Below are positions 25,293 through 35,064 of a DNA stretch of 64,000 bases, in pieces (within the stretch, counting starts at the first letter, position 1; each line of letters begins with the position of its first letter). Under the pieces are notes generated by a model, which saw only the letters and a list, made by a program, of their open reading frames with translations, was not told the DNA's origin and made no database searches. The translations under genes and the position numbers were made by a program. The stretch spans positions 1,612,001 to 1,676,000 of the forward strand of contig NZ_CP132291.1 in NCBI RefSeq assembly GCF_044359855.1, given 5' to 3'. This stretch comes from Rummeliibacillus pycnus_A. Its GTDB lineage: Bacteria; Bacillota; Bacilli; Bacillales_A; Planococcaceae.

Positions 25293-26729
25293 TTAAATTA
25301 ATTCTTGCAATTTTCGGCGTAATAGTTTATTTGCTCCGTTACGAGGTAACTCTTCCACAATGTAAATTTTTTTCGGGACTTTATAGGCTGCTAAATGTTT
25401 CTTACAATATGCAATAAGCTCATTCGTTTCAATATTATTTTGCAAGACGACAAATGCATTCGGTACTTGGCCCCAATTTTCATCATCTACTCCACAAACC
25501 CCCGCTTCGCGAACAGATTGGTGGGATGTTAAGACGTTTTCAATCTCTGCAGGATAAATATTCTCTCCACCAGAAATAATTAAGTCAGAACGACGATCAA
25601 CCACAAATAGGTATCCTTCGTCGTCCAAATAGCCAATATCGCCACTATGCAACCAACCATTTTCTTGAGAAGGCTTGTCTTCAAAACGACCGACATAACC
25701 CGGTGTCACATGTTTCCCACGTATTAATATTTCGCCTTGTTCAAATGGCTTATTAGTATCTGCTATTTGAATTTGATTGAAAAATAGTGGTTTCCCTGCT
25801 GAACCAATTTTTCTAAGTGCATCTTCACTTGATAATGTTGCAGTTTGTGATGAAGTTTCAGTCATTCCATATGTTTGCGAAACCTGTATACCTCGCTCAA
25901 TTGCTCTTTTTAAATAATCAATCGGTACTGGACCGCCACCAGCAAGCATTGTTAAAAAACGTTTAGATACTTGTTGATTACGATTTTCAAGCTCTGATAA
26001 AATACGTTCTAATGTTACTGCAACAACAGACATACGTGTTACAGAGCCTTCTACGAGTTGATTTACGACCTTTTCAACATCAAATTTACTATATAAGTCT
26101 AAACGAACTCCATGCAAAAGGCATTTACATAACATAGAAAATCCACTGATATGGAATAGTGGTACAGTGCAAAGCCATGCATCATTTTCTACTAAGCCTG
26201 TGTTATACAATGAGGAGGTTGCAACCGACACATGATTGCTGATTGTTTGACGTACCCCTTTTGGAAATCCTGTTGTACCAGAAGTATACATAATTGTCAT
26301 TGTATCTTCTTCAGCCCATTCAACCGCTGATGTGAAATCAGTAGGGAGTGTTTGCTTTACTTCTGAAAATGAGTGAATACGAGTAGCTGTCTCAGGTAAC
26401 TTTCCAACTAAATCATCTTCAGCTATTATCGCAACAGCTTCAGCATCCTCAATTTGATAAGCTAATTCTGTTTTGCTTAAACGTAAATTTAATAACACCA
26501 TTTCACATTGTAAATGCATGCAACCACAGATCATGAAAATGATTTGCGGAGTTGACGTCGCATATATAGCAACTCGATCATGTGGTTTAACCCCAAGTGC
26601 TATTAATTTTCGTGCTTGTTGTAAAGCTAAATCATTTATTTCGTTATATGTCCATGATTGACCTTCGAAACGTAATGCTATACGTTCCGGGGTCAATGTT
26701 GAACGTTGAATAATCCAGTTTGGAATCAT
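25293..26729 (-). CDS. menE: 2-succinylbenzoate-CoA ligase MenE
   Basis: A 478-aa adenylate-forming enzyme that activates o-succinylbenzoate with CoA in menaquinone synthesis. The AMP-binding P-loop MYTSGTTGFPKG is near residue 150, QTYGMTETSS near 280, and GWLHSGDIGYLD near 362 (the Asp that binds ribose). The C-terminal lysine lies near NGANKLLRRKL. The length is normal. It is separated from the other men genes by psuKG and has its own terminator; the terminator after psuG suggests an independent transcript. Confidence 0.9.
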   Translation of the reverse strand: MIPNWIIQRSTLTPERIALRFEGQSWTYNEINDLALQQARKLIALGVKPHDRVAIYATSTPQIIFMICGCMHLQCEMVLLNLRLSKTELAYQIEDAEAVAIIAEDDLVGKLPETATRIHSFSEVKQTLPTDFTSAVEWAEEDTMTIMYTSGTTGFPKGVRQTISNHVSVATSSLYNTGLVENDAWLCTVPLFHISGFSMLCKCLLHGVRLDLYSKFDVEKVVNQLVEGSVTRMSVVAVTLERILSELENRNQQVSKRFLTMLAGGGPVPIDYLKRAIERGIQVSQTYGMTETSSQTATLSSEDALRKIGSAGKPLFFNQIQIADTNKPFEQGEILIRGKHVTPGYVGRFEDKPSQENGWLHSGDIGYLDDEGYLFVVDRRSDLIISGGENIYPAEIENVLTSHQSVREAGVCGVDDENWGQVPNAFVVLQNNIETNELIAYCKKHLAAYKVPKKIYIVEELPRNGANKLLRRKLQELI

Positions 26730-26791
26730 GTATATGTCACCCTTAATATAATATCATCTCTTTTATCTTATCATTTTCATAAAAAAAATTG

Positions 26792-26821
26792 AAAAAACCC
26801 ATACCACAATTGTGATACGAG
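26792..26821 (-). terminator. terminator of psuKG
   Basis: On the minus strand CTCGTATCAC pairs (with G-T pairs) with GTGGTATGGG, followed by TTTTTT, just after psuG. Confidence 0.75.
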
Positions 26822-26837
26822 TGAATGTGAACTAGGA

Positions 26838-27752
26838 TTATTTATTGGTATTTAAAGCTTTTGCAATTTGAGCGCCAACTAGTGCGTTATTTTTCACAAG
26901 GGCAATATTTGCTTCAAGGCTACTACCTTCTGTTAGCTCTTTTACTTTACCAAGTAAGAATGGTGTCACTTCTTTACCATGAATATGCTTTTCTTCAGCT
27001 TCTGCTAAAGCTTTTTCGATTATATTAGTGATAAAATCATGATCTAACGCTTCTTTTTCAGGAATTGGGTTGGCAATAACAGCTCCACCTTGTAAATTTA
27101 AATTCCATTTTGTACGAAGCATTTCTGCTACTTCTTGTGGCGTATCTAATCGGAAATTGACATCGAATCCACTTTTACGAGTATAGAATGCTGGTAGTTC
27201 GCTTGTTCCATAACCAATTACCGGTACACCTTTTGTTTCAAGATATTCTAAAGTTAAACCGATATCTAAAATTGATTTTGCTCCTGCGCATACCACACCA
27301 ACTTTTGTTGTTGCAAGTTCTTCTAAGTCAGCGGAAATGTCCATCGTTGTTTCTGCACCACGGTGAACACCACCAATTCCACCAGTTACGAATAACTCGA
27401 TACCAGCAAGTTCAGCGGAAATCATCGTAGCTGCTACAGTTGTAGCACCTGTTTGCTTTGTTGCAAGTAAGTATCCGATATCACGACGTGAAGCTTTTGC
27501 TACATTTTTTGCATTACCGAACATTTCTAATTCTTCATCAGATAAGCCAATTTTAATCTTTCCGTCAATCAAAGCAATTGTCGCAGGAACACAGCCATTA
27601 TCTCGCAGAATTTGTTCTACTTCACGAGCTGTTTGTACATTTTGTGGATAAGGCATACCGTGTGAGATGATTGTTGATTCAAGTGCTACGATTGGTAGTC
27701 CTTGTTCTTTCCCTTTTTGAACTTCTGCTGATAATTCGATATATTGTTGCAT
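26838..27752 (-). CDS. psuG: pseudouridine-5'-phosphate glycosidase
   Basis: This 304-aa enzyme (PsuG/IndA family) reversibly splits pseudouridine 5'-phosphate into uracil and ribose 5-phosphate. Conserved segments are VALESTIISHGMPYPQN near the N-terminus, LLATKQTGATTVAATM near 100 and VTGGIGGVHRGAE near 130. It starts 2 bp before the end of psuK, so the two are co-transcribed and probably coupled. Together they degrade pseudouridine from RNA turnover. Confidence 0.95.
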   Translation of the reverse strand: MQQYIELSAEVQKGKEQGLPIVALESTIISHGMPYPQNVQTAREVEQILRDNGCVPATIALIDGKIKIGLSDEELEMFGNAKNVAKASRRDIGYLLATKQTGATTVAATMISAELAGIELFVTGGIGGVHRGAETTMDISADLEELATTKVGVVCAGAKSILDIGLTLEYLETKGVPVIGYGTSELPAFYTRKSGFDVNFRLDTPQEVAEMLRTKWNLNLQGGAVIANPIPEKEALDHDFITNIIEKALAEAEEKHIHGKEVTPFLLGKVKELTEGSSLEANIALVKNNALVGAQIAKALNTNK

Positions 27753-27754
27753 GA

Positions 27755-28846
27755 TTAATCCTCCAACTCTTTTTTTAATAAGTCCTCTGTTAGCTCTGGT
27801 CTTACAGTAAATGGTGATTCCAATGTGCGTTTTGCATTCATTAAACCAGCTTCCACAGCCTGATCAATCGGCATATTAGCTATCCAGCCGTGAATAACCG
27901 CAGAAACAAATGCATCACCTGAACCAGTCACATCTTTTATTTCTTCTACTGCTTTTGCATTAAAATGTGTTGGTTTTAAATTTTTGCTTGCTACGTAAAC
28001 ACCATTAGCGCCAGCAGTTATGATGACATTTTCTGCACCTAACTGCATAATTTCAGGTAAAGCTTTTAAATAGTCAGCTGCAGTTTGAATTTGCTTATGA
28101 AGCAATGTTTCTGCTTCATCTGTATTACATATGAACCAAGTAACCCCATGTAAATTATCAGGTAAGCGATCCATCTTTGGAGATGATACCGGGACAATTA
28201 CTAATGGGACATTTCTAGCAATCGCAAATTGTTGGACATACTCTACTGTTTCTTTTGGACAGTTTAAATCGACAATAATGCAAGGAGCTGTAGATAATAA
28301 CACATCATGCTTCATCAAGATAATAGGTTTAAGCTCTTCATATACATCCATATTTGCTGTGGCTAGTATCAATTCTCCCGATTCATCCATAACGGCTGAG
28401 TAGGATCCTGTTGAAAAATCTTGAAGTAGCTCAACCTCTTTTAAATTTATAAATGCTTCTGATGCAGTCGCAATTGCTTGCCAGTCAGTATCTTTTCCTG
28501 CAGTAGTTATTAAACTAACTCTATTATTCAATCTCCCTAGGTTTTCCGCTATGTTACGAGCAACACCGCCTATACTTTGCATAGAAGAAACAGGGTTCGA
28601 TGTACCAAATTGAACAGGTCCACGTATATGAAATTTTCTATCAATATTCGCACCGCCTATACAAACAATACTATTCTCTTCCGGTAATATGTATGCTCGT
28701 CCAATTATTTTCCTTTGTTTCACTAATCCAGAAATAAGATTTGCTAAGGCTGGACGTGACATATCCAGTTTCTCAGCCATTTCTTGCTGAGACATAAATG
28801 GATTACTGCGAATTAAACGTATTAATGCCTGTTCTCGATCCGTCAT
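27755..28846 (-). CDS. psuK: pseudouridine kinase with N-terminal HTH
   Basis: A 363-aa protein. Residues 1-60 are a helix-turn-helix (MSQQEMAEKLDMSRPALANL). The rest is a PfkB-type sugar kinase with IGGANIDRKFHI near 68, GGVARNIAENLGR near 100 and the catalytic VTGSGDAFVSAV near 311. It phosphorylates pseudouridine at the 5' position for PsuG. The HTH suggests that it represses its own operon; a perfect promoter with an overlapping palindrome lies just upstream. Confidence 0.9.
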   Translation of the reverse strand: MTDREQALIRLIRSNPFMSQQEMAEKLDMSRPALANLISGLVKQRKIIGRAYILPEENSIVCIGGANIDRKFHIRGPVQFGTSNPVSSMQSIGGVARNIAENLGRLNNRVSLITTAGKDTDWQAIATASEAFINLKEVELLQDFSTGSYSAVMDESGELILATANMDVYEELKPIILMKHDVLLSTAPCIIVDLNCPKETVEYVQQFAIARNVPLVIVPVSSPKMDRLPDNLHGVTWFICNTDEAETLLHKQIQTAADYLKALPEIMQLGAENVIITAGANGVYVASKNLKPTHFNAKAVEEIKDVTGSGDAFVSAVIHGWIANMPIDQAVEAGLMNAKRTLESPFTVRPELTEDLLKKELED

Positions 28847-28868
28847 ACCTTCACCTCTTTATTACTTT

Positions 28869-28904
28869 TGTTTAAATTATAAACATTTGTTTAGTTGGTG
28901 TCAA
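28869..28904 (-). promoter_or_regulatory. consensus promoter and palindrome of psuKG
   Basis: The minus strand reads TTGACA (28899-28904), a 17-bp spacer, and TATAAT (28876-28881): a fully consensus sigma-A promoter. The palindrome TGTTTA-5-TAAACA (28869-28885) covers the -10 and is a candidate operator for the HTH of PsuK. Confidence 0.75.
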
Positions 28905-28992
28905 AAAAATTTTTTGGCTATTATTTTATAACGATCTATTATTTTGATTTTTACATTGAATTCCACAAAGAAATCTATTTTTGTAATAAAAA

Positions 28993-29024
28993 AAATCTAC
29001 TCCCTGTTTAAAGCGAGTAGATTT
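28993..29024 (-). terminator. terminator of the menFDHB operon
   Basis: AAATCTACTC / GAGTAGATTT followed on the minus strand by a long T-run. Confidence 0.85.
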
Positions 29025-29071
29025 AAGTTTATTAATATTTTAGAGCTTGAACAAACCGCTTCCGTTAGAGT

Positions 29072-29890
29072 TTATGGGAAACGTGGGAACTGGCCGAAGT
29101 CTGGCTTACGTTTTTCTTTGAATGCGTCGCGTCCTTCTTTTGCTTCATCAGTTGTGTAATAAAGTAAAGTTGCGTCGCCACCAAGTTGTTGTAGACCAGC
29201 AAGGCCGTCTGTATCTGCGTTGAATGATGCTTTTAAGAAGCGCAATGCTGTTGGTGATTTTTCTAGCATTTCTTCACACCATTGAACTGTTTCATCTTCA
29301 AGTTGTTCATAAGGCACAACAGTGTTTACAAGACCCATGTCTAGTGCTTCTTGTGCGTTATATTGACGGCATAGATACCAGATTTCACGAGCTTTTTTGT
29401 GACCTACGATACGTGCTAAATAGCCAGCACCGTAACCAGCATCAAATGAACCAACATTTGGTCCAGTTTGTCCAAAGCGAGCATTATCAGCAGCGATTGT
29501 TAAGTCACATACTATATGTAGTACATGTCCACCACCGATTGCATAACCTGCAACCATTGCTACTACTGGTTTTGGAATTTTGCGGATTAACGTTTGTAGA
29601 TCAAGTACATTTAAGCGAGGAATATTATCTTCACCTACGTAACCACCGTTACCACGTACTTTTTGGTCTCCGCCTGAGCAGAATGCTTTTTCGCCTTCAC
29701 CTGTTAAAATGATTGCACCAATTTTAGCATCATCGCGAGCACGAGTGAATGCATCAATCATTTCTGCAGTTGTTTTTGGGCGGAATGCATTTCTTACTTC
29801 TGGACGGTTAATTGTAATTTTAGCAATGCCATTATAAGATTCATATTTGATATCTTCATAGACATGTTCAGTTACCCAATCACGAGTCAT
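29072..29890 (-). CDS. menB: 1,4-dihydroxy-2-naphthoyl-CoA synthase MenB
   Basis: A 272-aa crotonase-fold enzyme that closes the naphthoate ring in menaquinone synthesis. The oxyanion-hole segment AFCSGGDQKVRG (about 68-80), GYAIGGGHVLH (about 114-125), and the GYGAGYLARIVGHKKAREIWYL region are characteristic of MenB. The TAGGAGG before ATG 29890 is clear. It is the last gene of the menF-D-H-B operon, with 12 bp to menH. Confidence 0.96.
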   Translation of the reverse strand: MTRDWVTEHVYEDIKYESYNGIAKITINRPEVRNAFRPKTTAEMIDAFTRARDDAKIGAIILTGEGEKAFCSGGDQKVRGNGGYVGEDNIPRLNVLDLQTLIRKIPKPVVAMVAGYAIGGGHVLHIVCDLTIAADNARFGQTGPNVGSFDAGYGAGYLARIVGHKKAREIWYLCRQYNAQEALDMGLVNTVVPYEQLEDETVQWCEEMLEKSPTALRFLKASFNADTDGLAGLQQLGGDATLLYYTTDEAKEGRDAFKEKRKPDFGQFPRFP

Positions 29891-29902
29891 TAAAAAGTCC
29901 TC

Positions 29903-30727
29903 CTAAATAAATTCTAGATGTTCCTCTATTATTGTAGCAAAAGTTTGTGGATTTTCCACATGTATTGCATGACCAACGTTTGGAACAATGACATTTTCGC
30001 AACATTGGAACCTTTTTTTCATGGCATAAGCCTTTTGTTCAAACTTTTCATCTAATTGACCAGTGATTATAAGTACTGGTTTTGTAAAACTTTGCAACTC
30101 TTCCCAATAAGAAGGCTGCTGACCTGTCCCCATACCACGCAAACTATTAGCTAATCCAATTTCACGTTGATCTAACCGTTCTTTTCGAATGGCTTGTTTA
30201 GTTGTATCTGGTAATCCTTTTTGAGAGTCAAATAATGGGATGTTCTCCCAATGATTTATGAAAGCTTCAATTCCATCTTTTTCAATATGATCTGCTAATA
30301 GATAATCACTTTTTCTTCTGTCGGCTCTTTCTTCTGTTGTTAGAAGACCTGGTGATGAACTTTCTAATATTAGCTGCTCCACCATATTCGCATATTTCAT
30401 CGCAAAAGCAATTGCTACGCGTCCTCCCATCGAATAACCGATTAGCGTAAAAGAAGGAATCCGTCTTGCTTCGAAGAATTCACGTAATAATTCAACTTGT
30501 TCTTCCATCGAATAACGTTGGGCACTGTATGGTGCATCTGTTATACCATGTCCGATTAGATCCACAGTGATGATACGATAAGCTCCTTGAAATGACTGAA
30601 TTACCGGATCCCAAGTTTTCGTGCTACCTGTAAATCCATGAAGAAAAACAAGCGTTTTTTCAGATTGAGGATTGATAATTTGGTAATGGACATTTATGCC
30701 TCTTATTGATGTCATTACGCTTGCCAT
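29903..30727 (-). CDS. menH: SHCHC synthase MenH (alpha/beta hydrolase)
   Basis: This 274-aa alpha/beta-hydrolase converts SEPHCHC to SHCHC. The oxyanion loop is FLHGFTGSTKTW, the nucleophile elbow GYSMGGRVA (Ser about 97), the acid is in ITGQLDEKF, and the His is in NVGHAIHVENP. The start overlaps the end of menD by 13 bp. The operon context fixes the role over the many other hydrolases. Confidence 0.9.
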   Translation of the reverse strand: MASVMTSIRGINVHYQIINPQSEKTLVFLHGFTGSTKTWDPVIQSFQGAYRIITVDLIGHGITDAPYSAQRYSMEEQVELLREFFEARRIPSFTLIGYSMGGRVAIAFAMKYANMVEQLILESSSPGLLTTEERADRRKSDYLLADHIEKDGIEAFINHWENIPLFDSQKGLPDTTKQAIRKERLDQREIGLANSLRGMGTGQQPSYWEELQSFTKPVLIITGQLDEKFEQKAYAMKKRFQCCENVIVPNVGHAIHVENPQTFATIIEEHLEFI

Positions 30728-32442
30728 TTTTCATCTAGCTCCTTGCCAATAGAGTCCCATAATTTGCGATGAGATTGAACATTTTCAGAACGATTTGTCA
30801 TCACTTCAATTATGCGGAGAGGTTTTTCTTTAGGTGCATCCAACACTTGAATAAGTTCCTCTTTTGTAAATACTTCATTATATTGGGCATCATACATTTT
30901 TGCTAAATTAGCGAATTGTAATCCTGATGGTGTCCCAAATAATTCTTCATAATGTTCTTCAACAGTTGATTGAGAAAGATAAGAGAAAATACCGCCTCCA
31001 TCATTATTCATCACTACAATTGTTATATCACAACGTTGATAACGTGTAGCAATCAATCCGTTTGAATCATGTAAGAATGCCAAATCTCCAATCAATAAAT
31101 ACGAATTACGTTTTGTTGCTAATTGCGTACCAATTGCAGTTGATACAACTCCATCTATTCCATTGGCACCACGATTTGCATATATGCGCACATCTTTTAT
31201 CGTTTTATTGAAAAATGTATCAACATCACGTATAGGCATACTACTACTTGCGAACAAATCACTATGTTCTGGTAAATGTTCAAATAAAGTTGCAGCAAGT
31301 GCCCCTTCATCTGTAGCTTCCTGTAAATATGCCTCAACATGACGGGTTGCAATTTGATTTGCTTCTACCCAAGCTCGGACATATGTTTGATCAGTTGTAG
31401 CTGTAGTAATCGTTACATCATCTAACCATCTACTAATTGTTGCTTGGATATGATGTGTTGTGATGGCTAATGAATCACGGAACATAGGATCTTCATCAAC
31501 AACTAAATAAGTTGGTGGTTGTATTTTTGTCAAAAATTGCATTAGTGGTTTGGAAACAGGTTGTGAACCAAAGCGAATAACTGTATCGCATTCTGCTACA
31601 GTTTTAAATGTTTCATTTTTCAATAATGCATCATATTGATCAATAATATAATCTACACAATCATTTGGTATGTTAGTGCGGAGATGGGATAAACTTTCCA
31701 CTAATACTGGCCATTTAAGATGACGTATAAAGTTCCAAACTATTTCTAAATCTGCATTTTGTGCTATTTCTCCGACAATTACAATACCTTTTTTTGCATT
31801 TTCAATTATCGTTTCCAGAACATTCATAGCATGCTCACTTGGTCGTATTTCTTGCGCTATACTTTCAGCAAATGATCCTTCAGGTAACTGATTTTGAAGA
31901 TCAATCAATAAAGGCTCACGGAATGGAACATTGACATGCACAGGTCCTGCTGGTGCAGTTACAGCAATAGCTACAGCACGAGCTATATGTCTTTCAACAA
32001 ATGGTAAAGTATTTGGAAATTCATCGGGTATTGGAAAATCAACTGTCCATTTTACTTGATCACCATATAAATTTGGTTGTGTAATTGCTTGAGGCGCTCC
32101 TACTTCACGAAGTTCATGCGGGCGATCAGCCGTTAACACGATTAAAGGGATACGTGATAATTTTGCTTCCACAATCGCTGGGAAGTAATTAGCAGCCGCT
32201 GTACCTGATGTACACACAAGTACAACTGGGCGAGCACTTGCTTTGGCTAAACCTAAAGCTAAAAAGGCTGCTGAACGTTCATCTACTTGTCTGTACATTT
32301 GGAATTCTTTTGCATGTGCAAAGGCATATGCTAATGGCGTTGAGCGTGAACCTGGGCTAACAACAACATCTTTTACCCCTGCTTGATATAAAGATGCAAC
32401 AAGTTTGTATACATAGCTCGTTAGAATTTCCTTATTAGTCAT
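30715..32442 (-). CDS. menD: SEPHCHC synthase MenD (ThDP enzyme)
   Basis: A 575-aa thiamine-diphosphate enzyme joining 2-oxoglutarate to isochorismate. VVSPGSRSTPLAYAF near the N-terminus holds the catalytic region; CTSGTAAANYFPAIVEA follows, and the ThDP/Mg motif GDLAFLHDSNG (about 465) ends with NNDGGGIFSYL. It overlaps menF by 8 bp and menH by 13 bp, which means tight translational coupling. Confidence 0.96.
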   Translation of the reverse strand: MTNKEILTSYVYKLVASLYQAGVKDVVVSPGSRSTPLAYAFAHAKEFQMYRQVDERSAAFLALGLAKASARPVVLVCTSGTAAANYFPAIVEAKLSRIPLIVLTADRPHELREVGAPQAITQPNLYGDQVKWTVDFPIPDEFPNTLPFVERHIARAVAIAVTAPAGPVHVNVPFREPLLIDLQNQLPEGSFAESIAQEIRPSEHAMNVLETIIENAKKGIVIVGEIAQNADLEIVWNFIRHLKWPVLVESLSHLRTNIPNDCVDYIIDQYDALLKNETFKTVAECDTVIRFGSQPVSKPLMQFLTKIQPPTYLVVDEDPMFRDSLAITTHHIQATISRWLDDVTITTATTDQTYVRAWVEANQIATRHVEAYLQEATDEGALAATLFEHLPEHSDLFASSSMPIRDVDTFFNKTIKDVRIYANRGANGIDGVVSTAIGTQLATKRNSYLLIGDLAFLHDSNGLIATRYQRCDITIVVMNNDGGGIFSYLSQSTVEEHYEELFGTPSGLQFANLAKMYDAQYNEVFTKEELIQVLDAPKEKPLRIIEVMTNRSENVQSHRKLWDSIGKELDEKWQA

Positions 32443-33817
32443 GTAATTGTCCTCCTAAAGCGCGAATCATCGGACGGAATTTCACAAGTGTTTCTTCGTA
32501 CTCACTTTGTGGGTCTGAATCTGCAACGATTCCTCCACCAGCATACAAGAAGGCTTCGTCTTGATATAACAATGCAGACCGAATTGCGACAGCAAATTCC
32601 CCATTACCTTTCGCATCTAGCCAACCGATTGGTGCTGCATAATAACCGCGGTTCATCGGTTCATACTTCCGAATCACTTCCATTGCTCTTTTGCGAGGTA
32701 CTCCTCCTAAAGCTGGTGTTGGATGTAATGTTTTCACTAATTGTAAAATCGTCGCATTGTTTTTCAGGTGACCTTCTACTGGTGTATATAAATGTTGAAT
32801 ATCTCTTATTTTTAGAAGCTTTGGCTGTGATGGAATATCGTAGTTTGAACAATTTTCTTTAAATGTATTACCAATCATATCTACAACATATTGATGTTCA
32901 GAACGATTTTTAGCGTCATTTAATAAACCCTGTCCCAATTTTTCATCTTCTTCTGCATTTTTCCCACGTTTCACAGATCCCGCAACACATGAAGAATAAG
33001 CATAAGACTTTTCAACTTTTACTAGACGTTCTGGTGACGCACCGAAAAATAGTTTGTCTTGAAGTTCTAAGCCAAATAAATAACTCTCCGGTTGCTCTAA
33101 AATAATTTGAGATAATACATTTGGTGAAGAAACGGATTCTTCAAATTGCAAAGCAAGTGAACGAGCAATTACGACTTTATCTGCTTCTTTTTGACGAATC
33201 AAAGATGTCACTTGTTTAATAGATTCCAAATATTCTTCCTTATATGGTTCAAAACTGCTTTTTACTTGCGGTTTTGCATAGGTTTTCAAAGCTTTTACTT
33301 GAGCAGTATGCATAAGCTCATCACGTTTTTTACAAAGTTGTTCAAATGCATGCGGATTTTCCTGCTCTGCAAAATAATTCGTACTAATATAAACATGGTC
33401 ATTACGCATTACTAGTTGATAAGTAGCAACTGCAAAAAAGGCTTGTGGCATGCCCTCCCATTCACCTGATACTCCATTTTCAGGATCGAAAGTAAAACCA
33501 CCAAACAGAATTGGTTGTATCGCTTGGTCATTTGTTACAACATTCCGCGTTAGCTTTTTCCATTGTTGTTCTACCTCGTCAAAGCGTTGTTCCTCTGACT
33601 GACTTGTAATCGTATACGCATGACCCAGGCCAACGAGTGTAAATGTTTTCTCACGATTTTGCCAATAATATCGTTGACCAGCAAAGGATTCTTCCCCTGC
33701 TTCAAAAAAGGCTAATGCCGATAATCGATTCACTTCAATTGTTTCTGAAAAAAATTGCAGTGTCGACTCTTCTGTCTCAATTTGGTCGCCGGTTGTTGTC
33801 GACAACTTACGATTCAT
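32435..33817 (-). CDS. menF: isochorismate synthase MenF
   Basis: A 460-aa chorismate-utilising enzyme making isochorismate, the first step of menaquinone synthesis. The C-terminal half has the ADIC/isochorismate synthase core: KVVIARSLAL, SPERLVKVE, CVAGSVKRGKN, HPTPALGGVPRKRAM and GGGIVADSDPQSEYEETL. The start ATG 33817 follows GGAGG. It leads the men operon. The 5' leader holds an inverted repeat, AGTAGAT/ATCTACT (33834-33860). Confidence 0.93.
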   Translation of the reverse strand: MNRKLSTTTGDQIETEESTLQFFSETIEVNRLSALAFFEAGEESFAGQRYYWQNREKTFTLVGLGHAYTITSQSEEQRFDEVEQQWKKLTRNVVTNDQAIQPILFGGFTFDPENGVSGEWEGMPQAFFAVATYQLVMRNDHVYISTNYFAEQENPHAFEQLCKKRDELMHTAQVKALKTYAKPQVKSSFEPYKEEYLESIKQVTSLIRQKEADKVVIARSLALQFEESVSSPNVLSQIILEQPESYLFGLELQDKLFFGASPERLVKVEKSYAYSSCVAGSVKRGKNAEEDEKLGQGLLNDAKNRSEHQYVVDMIGNTFKENCSNYDIPSQPKLLKIRDIQHLYTPVEGHLKNNATILQLVKTLHPTPALGGVPRKRAMEVIRKYEPMNRGYYAAPIGWLDAKGNGEFAVAIRSALLYQDEAFLYAGGGIVADSDPQSEYEETLVKFRPMIRALGGQLHD

Positions 33818-33833
33818 GAAAATTCCCTCCGTC

Positions 33834-33860
33834 AGTAGATATAAATATTGTTAATCTACT
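33834..33860. repeat. inverted repeat in the menF 5' region
   Basis: AGTAGAT (33834-33840) and ATCTACT (33854-33860) with 13 nt between, about 20 bp before the menF ATG. It may be an operator or an mRNA hairpin; the function is unknown. Confidence 0.4.
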
Positions 33861-33941
33861 CGTACCTACTCAATATCCTATACTATCATACATCTTTCTA
33901 TCGAATTGAGCACTTATTTGCTTTATATTACTGATGACAAA

Positions 33942-33974
33942 AAAGCATGTAGAGAAAAATCATTCTACATGCTT
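33942..33974 (-). terminator. terminator of the dipeptidase gene
   Basis: AAAGCATGTAGA / TCTACATGCTTTTTT on the minus strand. Confidence 0.85.
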
Positions 33975-33979
33975 TGACA

Positions 33980-34915
33980 TTATTCTATATTTTTCACATA
34001 GTCCAAGAAATTTCTATTTGCTATCTTTTCTACTTCTTCTGTTGAAAATTGTTCTAATAATGTAGCGATTAAATTCTGTGATTGTGCTGCGTTCTGTAGT
34101 CCGACAACCGTTTTGTATATACCATCAAAATCAGAGCCTAGCCCTAAATGCTCGACACCTACTAAGTCTGCCAGATGTTTTACATGTCCTGCTAGGTCCA
34201 TTAATGTTACATTCTCTGTATCCTTTTTTATAAAAGGTGGATAATAGACAACATGAATATGCCCACCATTCTTCACTAATGCCCTCACCTGATCATCAGT
34301 TAAATTGCGTGTATGGTCACATAATGCTCTAGCATTTGAGTGACTAGCAAGAATATGCTTTGCTAAAGGTATCACATCCCAAAATCCTTGTTCATTTAAA
34401 TGAGATACATCAATAATAATATCTTTTTCGTTCAATAACTTAACAACTTCTTTTCCAAAAGGCTTTAATCCTTTATCAGGAGCTTCCTCTGCTCCATACG
34501 CTACACTATTTTCATAGTTCCAAGTAAGACCAACTAATTTCACACCTGCATTGATTAGCGCTTGCAATTTGAAAAGATCCTCACCAATTGCATCGCAACC
34601 TTCCAAACTTAAAAATGCACCTATTTGACCTTCTCTAAGTGACTCAAGCTGTTTCCAATCTGTAATATGAATAATTTCAGGATTTGGTTGTAATACATTT
34701 GTGTGAAAAAGCTCAATCTGACGCATAGCCTCTGTGAATTTTTCAGCTGGAGGAACATGCTCACTGATAAAAATAGCAAAGTTTTGCACAATTACATGCC
34801 CTGATTGAAGTTTATCCTTACTCGCTTGAAGTTGAGGGGCTAGAGAAAATTGAAGAGGTTCGCTACTCTTTGATAATTGGTATAACACGTCACAATGTAA
34901 GTCAATAATCTTCAT
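33980..34915 (-). CDS. membrane-dipeptidase family (M19) peptidase
   Basis: A 311-aa zinc peptidase of the renal dipeptidase fold. The N-terminal HxD is in DLHCDVLY (residues 4-11), the bridging Glu in LSLEGCDAIG, and later metal ligands in IIDVSHLN and ILASHSNARAL. LGLGSDFDG lies near the C-terminus. No signal peptide is visible, so it is cytosolic as in other Bacilli. I start at ATG 34915 after TAGGT; 11 codons upstream are in frame but lack a Shine-Dalgarno. Confidence 0.88.
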   Translation of the reverse strand: MKIIDLHCDVLYQLSKSSEPLQFSLAPQLQASKDKLQSGHVIVQNFAIFISEHVPPAEKFTEAMRQIELFHTNVLQPNPEIIHITDWKQLESLREGQIGAFLSLEGCDAIGEDLFKLQALINAGVKLVGLTWNYENSVAYGAEEAPDKGLKPFGKEVVKLLNEKDIIIDVSHLNEQGFWDVIPLAKHILASHSNARALCDHTRNLTDDQVRALVKNGGHIHVVYYPPFIKKDTENVTLMDLAGHVKHLADLVGVEHLGLGSDFDGIYKTVVGLQNAAQSQNLIATLLEQFSTEEVEKIANRNFLDYVKNIE

Positions 34916-35064
34916 ACGCTTACCTACTTTTTTTACTCTATTATACAAGAATTGGAGGAATAAGGTTCATATGTTTGCATAAGAAAAAGCCAACATTTTT
35001 AGTTGGCTCTACTTTTTTTCTCGATGCACTAAAAGTTTTATCAGAAGGAACTTATCGTGTATTT

